Of a stretch of DNA of 64,000 nt, positions 58,119-64,000 are shown piece after piece (within the stretch, counting starts at the first letter, position 1; the number at the start of each line of letters is the position of its first letter). Both the position numbers and the translations under genes were made by a program. Source of the DNA: an uncultured Afifella sp. (lineage in GTDB: Bacteria; Pseudomonadota; Alphaproteobacteria; Rhizobiales; Afifellaceae); NCBI GenBank assembly GCA_947259045.1, contig CAMYKZ010000025.1:52377-116376 (forward strand). Reading direction: 5' to 3'. The notes beneath the pieces were generated by a model. It ran no database searches and was not told the origin of the DNA. It saw nothing but the letters and a program-made list of their open reading frames with translations.

Positions 58119-58877
58119 TCAGGTTTGAAGAAATCGTATTGTATGCCTCTCAAGTACAGCGCAAGTGAGACGGCCGGATAAATAGGCTCCGGTGTCGACA
58201 TTGATGCGATTTGGCCGGATTTCATAATTTTCCTGTGGCGTATGACCATGAACAACGATGCAACCATGATCGCGGCGACTTGAAAGAAACGGCTCTCTAA
58301 TCCACAACAAATCGCTTTCGTCCTGGTCATCTTTTGGCCGGTTGGGCCGCAAACCGGCATGAACAAAAAAATAACTGCCGATTTCAACCTTTAGTGGCAG
58401 GCCGTTCAAGAATCGCACATGTTCTGCCGGAACCGCTTTGATAAATGATTGCTGGCAGTCCAGAGCCGGTTCTCTGTCGCGCGTCATCGGCGGTGAAACG
58501 CCATAGGAAAAGATCGTTTCCAGGCCGCCCAGATCCCGCCAGTCCATCAGCACATCGGGGTCTTCCAGAAACGAAAGGAATATCTCGTCGTGATTCCCCT
58601 TCAGGCATATGCGCCGGTCGCAAATGGCGGGAGCCGACGAAAGGTGGTCCAGAACCGCGTTTGAAGCCGGACCGCGGTCGGTATAATCGCCGAGATAAAT
58701 CTCGATGCTGCTTTCAACGGGGTGCCGAGACAGATCCGCTTCGATCAGATCATTGATTTTCTGCAGCAGATCGAAGCGCCCGTGAATATCGCCGACCGCG
58801 TAGACCCGCTGTCCTTCAGGCACATACGGGCTGGTTTCGACAGATCGTCCAATTCCGAAAAATTTGAGTATATTCAT
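58119..58877 (-). CDS. PPP-family serine/threonine phosphatase or metallophosphoesterase
   Basis: From the Met at 58877 (alternative at 58904) the protein has 252 residues. The metallophosphoesterase motifs are all present: G-D-I-H-G, G-D-Y-T-D-R-G (usually G-D-Y-V-D-R-G), G-N-H-D-E, and the two late His residues V-H-A-G and V-V-H-G-H-T. It belongs to the PrpE/PPP-like bacterial phosphatases, possibly acting on phosphoproteins or diadenosine tetraphosphate. It lies upstream of the EPS export operon on the same strand with a gap of about 190 bases. The locus has no low-molecular-weight tyrosine phosphatase, so a link to the kinase is possible. Confidence 0.88.
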   Translation of the reverse strand: MNILKFFGIGRSVETSPYVPEGQRVYAVGDIHGRFDLLQKINDLIEADLSRHPVESSIEIYLGDYTDRGPASNAVLDHLSSAPAICDRRICLKGNHDEIFLSFLEDPDVLMDWRDLGGLETIFSYGVSPPMTRDREPALDCQQSFIKAVPAEHVRFLNGLPLKVEIGSYFFVHAGLRPNRPKDDQDESDLLWIREPFLSSRRDHGCIVVHGHTPQENYEIRPNRINVDTGAYLSGRLTCAVLERHTIRFLQT

Positions 58878-58971
58878 CAGGCCTGCTGTCTGCGTGGTCG
58901 CCAAAACCGCAGCGTCCGGTCATATGATACCAACGCAGGCGCAATATCGAAGACTTCGAACGGAAATAAAC

Positions 58972-59047
<76 letters not shown>

Positions 59048-59124
59048 GACCGATTTGCCTTATAGGGAGGCAAACTGAACAGTTCAAGCAGTTCGCCTGA
59101 AATTCGACGGGCGTTCGGTAAATT

Positions 59125-59784
59125 CTAGTCACCCTCGCCAGGCACGATGTCCACGCCGCTGGCGGTCCAATATTGCACCGGAGCCGACGTGTCCGTCTGC
59201 GCGATGAACAGGCCGATCCTGTCATTGCCGAGCGCCAACGAGAAGGACCGGTCCAGAACGTCATCGGAACAATTGCCGACAAGCGACTTCATCCGCCCGG
59301 AGATCCGCTGGTCTTCATCAAAGGCGCGGCGCGCCGCGATCGCAAGCTGGGATCCGTAATTGATGCGCTCGTCAACCGATACCGACGTGAAAAGCGGACA
59401 GCATTGCTGAACAAGCACAGCCATATTCTTGCCGGATTGACCGGCCGCACCTTCCGTCGCAGCAAGAATACCACGGACGACGGCGATCTTCTGTTCGGTT
59501 CGAGCCGGGCCGGCAGCCATGCAATAGGAACTGACCGCTGACATGTCGGACAGAACGTCGACAGACACTTCTGCGACAAGGTCATCGCCACCGTCAGAGT
59601 AAATCTGCAGTGTGGTAATCGCGTCATTAGTGGTGAATTCCGCATGCGCCGGGCCAATCGCGCCGATCGCCAGGCATAATGTGGCCGCGATATTGCGGAA
59701 ACGGACAATCCGCGGACGGCAGGCGTCTTCATACGCAGATACTGGTACGGGCGCAGATACTGGTACGGGCACTGACAAAGGCAC
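59125..59784 (-). CDS. Secreted protein of unknown function
   Basis: From the GTG at 59784 this reads 219 residues, with a Pro/Val-rich repeat at the very N terminus and then a hydrophobic signal-like segment (R-N-I-A-A-T-L-C-L-A-I-G-A-I-G-P-A-H-A), cleaving after A-H-A. The real start is probably later than the repeat but no Met is available, so a GTG or TTG start is needed. The mature part has four to five Cys, consistent with a periplasmic disulfide-bonded domain. I do not recognise the family. Confidence 0.65.
   Translation of the reverse strand: MPLSVPVPVSAPVPVSAYEDACRPRIVRFRNIAATLCLAIGAIGPAHAEFTTNDAITTLQIYSDGGDDLVAEVSVDVLSDMSAVSSYCMAAGPARTEQKIAVVRGILAATEGAAGQSGKNMAVLVQQCCPLFTSVSVDERINYGSQLAIAARRAFDEDQRISGRMKSLVGNCSDDVLDRSFSLALGNDRIGLFIAQTDTSAPVQYWTASGVDIVPGEGD
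59735..59770. repeat. 18-base tandem repeat, two copies
   Basis: Bases 59735-59752 and 59753-59770 are identical (GCAGATACTGGTACGGGC). On the minus strand the unit encodes Pro-Val-Pro-Val-Ser-Ala, lying at the 5' end of the preceding reading frame, which suggests a recent duplication and casts doubt on how that gene starts. Confidence 0.85.
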
Positions 59785-59967
59785 GGGCGATCCTCCAAAA
59801 ACGCAACTCAGATCCCCCTCAGGCTAGCGAACGCGGTCTAAAGATTGGATTAATTCCGGCGGCACGGCGCGATTTCGGCCCGTTAACGACGCCAAATACA
59901 TCCGATAGACAAAATTCGAACAATTGCGTTATGGTTTTGTTAATCACGTTATGGGGACGGAGACAGA

Positions 59968-60429
59968 ATGAAACTGAGCGCGCTACTGGCCTTGTTGTTG
60001 CTTTTGCCGGCAACCAGCCACGCTGAAACCGTCACAATCCGGCGTGATATGGGTGGAGATCTGGGGTTCTACGAGGTCCGGCTCGGCGTTTATGCGGCTC
60101 TCGGGATCAAGGTTCGAATTGACGGCGTCTGCGCATCAGCCTGCACCATACTGACCCGCCTTCCCGCCAGTCTTGTCTGCGCGACACAAAGGGCGGAACT
60201 GCATTTCCACAAAACCCGCGCCTTGCAGCCGACCGCAGTAAGTGCTGCAAGGCTGGATCAGGAAAACAGCCGGCTGCTGGCCCTGTATCCGGACGGCATC
60301 CGCACCTGGATCAATATCCACGGCGGCCTGACGGAGAAGATCCTGACAATGCCGCCCGATGCCGTGGCGCACTATATCAAACCCTGCCTCCCCGACGCCG
60401 GCTCGGTTGTCGCCACTGGAACGAATTAA
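59968..60429 (+). CDS. Secreted ClpP/crotonase-like protein of unknown function
   Basis: A 153-residue protein with a clear signal peptide (L-L-A-L-L-L-L-L-P-A-T-S-H-A, cleaving after H-A). The mature part contains I-D-G-V-C-A-S-A-C-T-I-L-T and A-E-L-H-F-H-K-T, a pattern seen in periplasmic proteins with a ClpP-like fold; the usual nucleophile position (G-x-x-x-S-A) is recognisable with Ser and Cys. Three or four Cys may pair. Function unknown. Confidence 0.72.
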   Translation: MKLSALLALLLLLPATSHAETVTIRRDMGGDLGFYEVRLGVYAALGIKVRIDGVCASACTILTRLPASLVCATQRAELHFHKTRALQPTAVSAARLDQENSRLLALYPDGIRTWINIHGGLTEKILTMPPDAVAHYIKPCLPDAGSVVATGTN

Positions 60430-60450
60430 GGCCGGGCCAAAAAATGGACC

Positions 60451-60476
60451 GGCCGGTGCGGGATCCCGCACCGGCC
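60451..60476. terminator. Palindromic hairpin between convergent genes, likely leuA terminator
   Basis: A perfect 26-base palindrome (left half GGCCGGTGCGGGA). On the minus strand a run of six T begins six bases after the palindrome, fitting a terminator for leuA; on the + strand it follows the ClpP-like gene by 21 bases but has no T-run on that side. Confidence 0.75.
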
Positions 60477-60511
60477 GTTCATCAATTGGAAGGCTCTCGG
60501 CAAAAGGCTGA

Positions 60512-60579
60512 CTCTTATCCGGCAGCCTCTCTTATCCGGCAGCCTCTCTCATCCGGCAGCCTCTCTCATCCGGCAGCCT
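60512..60579. repeat. 17-base tandem repeat, four exact-length copies over the leuA stop codon
   Basis: Units at 60512-60528, 60529-60545, 60546-60562 and 60563-60579 share the form CTCTYATCCGGCAGCCT, with T in the first two and C in the last two at the fifth base. The last unit contains the leuA stop codon (60566-60568) and final codons; the other three lie in the 3' untranslated part. The unit is not a multiple of three, so copies beyond the stop are in different frames. Confidence 0.95.
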
Positions 60580-62128
60580 GGGCATGCAAACGCTCTTCGC
60601 GGGCAGAAAGCTTGTTCAACGCCGCCAGATAGGCCTTGGCGGAGGCAACCAGCGTATCCGGGTCTGCCGCCCTGCCCGTGACCAGTTGACCGTTTTTGTC
60701 CTCAAGGCGCACGGATACCTCCGCCTGGGCGTCAGTGCCCTCCGTGACCGCATGAACGTCATACAGGGACAGGGTCACTTCGTGGGGAATCAGGGCATGA
60801 ATTGCATTGAATGTCGCATCGACAGGACCGTTGCCCGTCGCCTGGACGGTCTGGTGCTTGCCGTCCATATCCAGTGTCAATGTCGCCGACTGCGGCCCCA
60901 TGGTTCCGGCAATCACCGTCAGGGCCACCACTTTTACCCGGTCTGACGCCGTCGCGATATTCTCATCCACGAGGGCTTCGATATCCTCGTCGTAGACATG
61001 CTTCTTGCGGTCAGCCAGCGCCTTGAACCTGTTGAAGGCATCCTGGAAAGCGTTTTCGCCCAGATCATAACCCAGATCCTGCAGTTTGCTGCGGAACGCA
61101 TTGCGCCCTGAATGTTTACCCATCACCAGTGATGTCTTGGAAACGCCAACGGATTCAGGCGTCATGATCTCATAGGTCTGGGTATGTTTGAGCATGCCGT
61201 CCTGATGGATGCCCGATTCATGGGCGAAGGCGTTGCGCCCGACGATCGCCTTGTTGTACTGCACCGGAAACGACGTGGCGGCCGAAACAAGCTTTGACGC
61301 CCGTGTCAGCATCTTCGTATCGATGCCGGTCGAAAAGGGAAGAACGTCCGGGCGAGTCTTCAGCGCCATGACAATTTCTTCCAGAGCGGCGTTGCCGGCG
61401 CGCTCGCCAATGCCGTTGATCGTACACTCCACCTGCCTTGCGCCGGCATTGAGCCCGGCCAGTGTATTGGCCACAGCCATGCCCAGATCATTGTGGCAAT
61501 GAACCGAGAAGACTGCCTTGTCGGCGTCCGGCACCCGGTTTCGCAGCATCGCAAACAGTGCGAAATATTCTTCCGGCACTGTGTATCCGACCGTATCGGG
61601 AATATTGATCGTCGTTGCGCCGGCCTTGATTGCAGCGTCGACGCAGGCACACAGGAAATCATGTTCCGTTCGTGTCCCGTCTTCGGCCGACCATTCCACG
61701 TCATCAACGAGATTGCGCGCCTGGGCAACTGACCGGCTGACCATTTCCAGCACTTCCGACGGCTCTTTCTGAAGCTTCCACTTCATGTGAACCGGCGACG
61801 TGGAAATAAAGGTGTGTATCCGGGGCCTGGCGGCATGTGCGACTGCCGCACCAGCCCGGTCAATGTCAGCCGGGTTGGCGCGCGAAAGCCCCGCCACAGT
61901 CGCATTCTTCACCCGGCGCGCCACTTCCGACACGGCTTCGAAATCGCCCTCAGAGGCAATCGGGAATCCGGCTTCAATAATATCGACGCCCATTTCGTCA
62001 AGGCATTCGGCAACCTCGATCTTTTCTTCAAATGTCATGGTTGCGCCAGGACACTGTTCGCCGTCGCGCAGCGTGGTATCGAAAATCAGCACGCGGTCAG
62101 CGGACTGGTCGTTATCTTGTAAAGTCAT
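60566..62128 (-). CDS. leuA: 2-isopropylmalate synthase
   Basis: A 520-residue enzyme for the first step of leucine synthesis (2-oxoisovalerate plus acetyl-CoA). The N-terminal TIM barrel has F-D-T-T-L-R-D-G-E-Q-C-P-G-A and the metal-binding V-H-C-H-N-D-L-G; the C-terminal regulatory domain (about 385-520) contains the leucine-binding region. Start at 62128 follows GGATCC-like A/G bases (AAGGATCCAAAG). The last three codons before the stop fall in a recent 17-base tandem repeat. Confidence 0.97.
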   Translation of the reverse strand: MTLQDNDQSADRVLIFDTTLRDGEQCPGATMTFEEKIEVAECLDEMGVDIIEAGFPIASEGDFEAVSEVARRVKNATVAGLSRANPADIDRAGAAVAHAARPRIHTFISTSPVHMKWKLQKEPSEVLEMVSRSVAQARNLVDDVEWSAEDGTRTEHDFLCACVDAAIKAGATTINIPDTVGYTVPEEYFALFAMLRNRVPDADKAVFSVHCHNDLGMAVANTLAGLNAGARQVECTINGIGERAGNAALEEIVMALKTRPDVLPFSTGIDTKMLTRASKLVSAATSFPVQYNKAIVGRNAFAHESGIHQDGMLKHTQTYEIMTPESVGVSKTSLVMGKHSGRNAFRSKLQDLGYDLGENAFQDAFNRFKALADRKKHVYDEDIEALVDENIATASDRVKVVALTVIAGTMGPQSATLTLDMDGKHQTVQATGNGPVDATFNAIHALIPHEVTLSLYDVHAVTEGTDAQAEVSVRLEDKNGQLVTGRAADPDTLVASAKAYLAALNKLSAREERLHAQAAG

Positions 62129-62627
62129 CTTTGGATCCTTCGGAATTCTGTTCGGCGCCGGTCAGCGCAATTTAACAGTCGATTTTGTTATCGATCCCCT
62201 GAACACCCGCCCTGCGCGGTTCAACGCGAACCCGGGCTGCCGACGCTCAGGGGCGCCTAAGGAGAAGCGGTAGAAGCGCGAGCGAAAGCTGCCGCTCGCA
62301 TTGCGGTGATCCGATCCGGTCTGCGCCTTCGCACATAATCACGGCTTCATCCTTGTTGATCCAGCTTGTGTTTACGCAATTTCGCAGAAACTGGCAACGC
62401 CCAGGTAAACGATTGATGGATTTTTTGCAGGCCTGCCTGCTGGGTGTCTGCCACAATGCGCGGCAGGTTGCCGTAAATATTCACAGGAATGCCCACCTCC
62501 CGTCCGGATCGAGCCACCGTTGCGTCATGAACCGGCAGTTTGATCCACCTGGGAACAGACAGACCGTTTGTGCCCACATGGGCGATTTGCCCATCGTCGA
62601 TCAAGAACCATATGACAGGAGGTCAAC
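62129..62627. other. Intergenic region between leuA and a small secreted protein gene
   Basis: About 500 bases. Two short minus-strand open frames (62247-62456 and 62347-62604) overlap each other in different frames and lack ribosome sites or recognisable domains, so I do not call them. The region should hold the leuA promoter (minus) and the promoter of the following gene (plus). No leucine-rich leader peptide is evident. Confidence 0.45.
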
Positions 62628-62885
62628 ATGTTTGCTTCGAAGAAGATTATGATTGCAGCAGCGGCTATCGCAACGGCTGGATTTGCAATGCCGGCTTATG
62701 CCGACGATTGCACCGACAACATGGCCAAGGTTGAAGAGGCCGTGGCATCGGCACAGTTGAGTGAAGCGGATATGTCTGCGGTCCAGGCTTTCATTGAAGA
62801 TGCCCGGGCAAAACAGGCCGCTGGCGATGTTGAAGGCTGTTCGACCACTCTGGCGGAAGCCAAGACTGTGCTCGAGATCGAGTAG
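62628..62885 (+). CDS. Small secreted protein of unknown function
   Basis: An 85-residue protein with a strong ribosome site (AGGAGG, seven bases before the ATG) and a clear signal peptide (I-A-A-A-A-I-A-T-A-G-F-A-M-P-A-Y-A). The mature part of about 60 residues is acidic and helical with two Cys, one at each end (D-D-C and G-C-S), probably a disulfide-linked helical hairpin. No family recognised. Confidence 0.85.
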   Translation: MFASKKIMIAAAAIATAGFAMPAYADDCTDNMAKVEEAVASAQLSEADMSAVQAFIEDARAKQAAGDVEGCSTTLAEAKTVLEIE

Positions 62886-62965
62886 TTCAAAAGGGACAGT
62901 GATCTAACCCACCAGGATTGCTGAGACTGGCAGCGGGCCGGACATTCCGGGCCGCTGCCGGTTTG

Positions 62966-63859
62966 CTAAAGAATGAGTTCACCTTCCGCAATTTTTACCG
63001 CATTGCCGCCAATACGCACACGCTGCAACTGATTGCCTGCCGTGGAGCATTCCATCCGGATGACGGACGGCCTTGCCATGTCATACCCCTGCTCGATCAT
63101 GAAGACATGGTCGCCGTCCGGAAGGCCGTCAAATCCATGGACAATGCCGGCAAACGCCGCAGCCGCACTGCCCGTCGCCGGATCTTCGGCCGTGCCCGAA
63201 CGCCAGAACATCCGCGCACTGAAATGATGGTTGTGGCCAACCGTCTCGCGGCTGTAAACATAAGCATCATGACTGTCGAAGACGCTCTCCCAGGCTGACG
63301 AATCCGGCTTTGCCGATGATAGCGCTGCGAGATTACGGACCGGAATGAAGTTATACGGCAAACCGGCAGTCCAGCGCTGCGGACGATGATTTTCGAAAGT
63401 CAGCAGTGATTCCTCCAGCCCTATAGCCTGCGCAACCCTGTCCTTGGGCAATTCGCATTCCATCTTCTCAGGCAATTGCGGGATATCGAATTCGGCAAAC
63501 CCGGCCGCGCCGTTCAGCTTCACACCGCACCGCACGGCACCGATGGCTTCTTCCAGAACGATAACCGCATCCTGCTCCGCAGCGACATCTCCAAACCGCT
63601 GTTCCGCCAGGCAGATCGCCGTGCCGACAGTTGGATGACCCGCAAACGGAAGTTCGCGGTTCGGCGTAAAAATCCGGATCGAGGCGGAATGGGCCGGCCG
63701 CTCGGCAGGAAACACAAACACGGTTTCCGACAGGTTGAATTCACCGGCAATGGCCTGCATCAAAGGCGTGTCGAGCCCTTCACAATCAAGCACCACCGCA
63801 AGCGGATTCCCGCCCAGGGCCTGGGCGGTAAAAACATCATACAGACAATATCTTCGGGA
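62966..63859 (-). CDS. PhzF-family isomerase/epimerase
   Basis: A 297-residue protein (303 from an earlier Met at 63877) with the PhzF pattern: Y-D-V-F-T-A-Q-A-L-G-G-N-P-L-A-V, the catalytic Glu in N-L-S-E-T-V-F, F-A-G-H-P-T-V-G-T, and E-D-P-A-T-G-S-A-A in the C-terminal half. PhzF itself isomerises a phenazine precursor; most relatives have unknown substrates. No phenazine genes are nearby. Confidence 0.92.
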   Translation of the reverse strand, partial: SRRYCLYDVFTAQALGGNPLAVVLDCEGLDTPLMQAIAGEFNLSETVFVFPAERPAHSASIRIFTPNRELPFAGHPTVGTAICLAEQRFGDVAAEQDAVIVLEEAIGAVRCGVKLNGAAGFAEFDIPQLPEKMECELPKDRVAQAIGLEESLLTFENHRPQRWTAGLPYNFIPVRNLAALSSAKPDSSAWESVFDSHDAYVYSRETVGHNHHFSARMFWRSGTAEDPATGSAAAAFAGIVHGFDGLPDGDHVFMIEQGYDMARPSVIRMECSTAGNQLQRVRIGGNAVKIAEGELIL

Positions 63860-63895
63860 CATCTTCGTTACCGTCATCGCGCTTCCTGAGTTCGT

Positions 63896-64000
63896 TCAAT
63901 GAAATATCACTTTGTTGACCAGCGGCCTGATGGTCAGGCCCTGAACGACAATGGAGAATATGACGACGAAATAAGTCGCGACAAGGATCGCTTCTTTCTC
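63896..64000 (-). CDS. Cation/proton antiporter (CPA1 type), 3' end only
   Basis: The last 34 codons of a gene that starts outside the window. The reading frame gives A-T-Y-F-V-V-I-F-S-I-V-V-Q-G-L-T-I-R-P-L-V, which closely matches the last membrane helix of CPA1-type Na+/H+ or K+/H+ antiporters. The stop is 18 bases upstream of the PhzF-family start codon, so the genes probably form an operon. Confidence 0.75.
   Translation of the reverse strand, partial: EKEAILVATYFVVIFSIVVQGLTIRPLVNKVIFH

Noticed and set aside
30173..58877. The EPS locus as a genomic island with mobile element borders
   Set aside because: No transposase, integrase or direct repeats at the ends; only one gene shows clearly deviant composition.
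62247..62604. Two overlapping small minus-strand open frames between leuA and the small secreted protein gene
   Set aside because: They overlap each other in different frames, lack ribosome sites and resemble nothing I know.

Overview
This window is chromosomal DNA from an alphaproteobacterium, most likely of the order Hyphomicrobiales (Rhizobiales). The evidence is the set of protein families: a very large hendecad-repeat membrane protein resembling the Agrobacterium Growth Pole Ring protein, an Mla-type lipid transport operon with a STAS-like permease, a thioredoxin-reductase-like ferredoxin-NADP reductase beside an adrenodoxin-type ferredoxin, a DgcN/DgcA D-glutamate pair, and an exopolysaccharide (EPS) locus of the rhizobial kind. 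I see no insertion sequence, integrase, phage gene or CRISPR array. The window cuts an MFS transporter gene at the left edge and a cation/proton antiporter gene at the right edge.

Left part (1-30 kb), mostly housekeeping and metabolism: MFS transporter (partial), a DUF922-type lipoprotein, ferredoxin plus its reductase, a broken Hpt phosphotransfer gene, the 1682-residue polar-growth-type coiled-coil protein with a strong terminator, the four-gene Mla operon (permease, ATPase, MCE protein, lipoprotein), dgcN-dgcA, a second MFS transporter, a PLP-dependent dehydratase, an atypical SDR, an atypical PilZ protein, a FadL-type porin, a broken fumarylacetoacetate hydrolase-family gene, a TPP-riboswitch-led operon thiM-thiE-thiD plus a TRAP substrate-binding protein, a stand-alone RAM-domain protein, an orphan molybdenum hydroxylase large subunit, and an EamA transporter.

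Middle part (30-59 kb), one EPS locus. It contains two UDP-sugar dehydrogenases, UDP-glucuronate 4-epimerase and GalE (precursors); a membrane phosphoglycosyl transferase (initiation); two GT4-type transferases, a GT4 domain fused to a degenerate phosphoglycosyl transferase, and a 540-residue GT-B-like protein (assembly); an AsnB-type amidotransferase, two methyltransferases and a pyruvyl transferase (decoration); a Wzx-type flippase; an EpsG-type protein and an O-antigen-ligase/Wzy_C protein (polymerisation or ligation); and a tyrosine autokinase, Wza-type protein and outer-membrane barrel (export). The predicted product is an acidic, probably amidated, pyruvylated and methylated polysaccharide made by a Wzx/Wzy route.

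Right part (59-64 kb): tRNA-Lys(CTT), two secreted proteins of unknown role, leuA with a four-fold 17-bp tandem repeat over its stop codon, a small secreted protein, a PhzF-family protein and the end of a cation/proton antiporter gene.

Most notable points: a phosphoglycosyl transferase domain whose catalytic Asp-Glu dyad is replaced by Ala-Gly; two genes (Hpt and FAH family) that have each lost roughly 20 codons near the active site and shifted frame; exact 11-residue and 33-residue internal repeats in the growth-pole-type and MCE proteins; and a TRAP binding protein translationally coupled to a thiamine operon.
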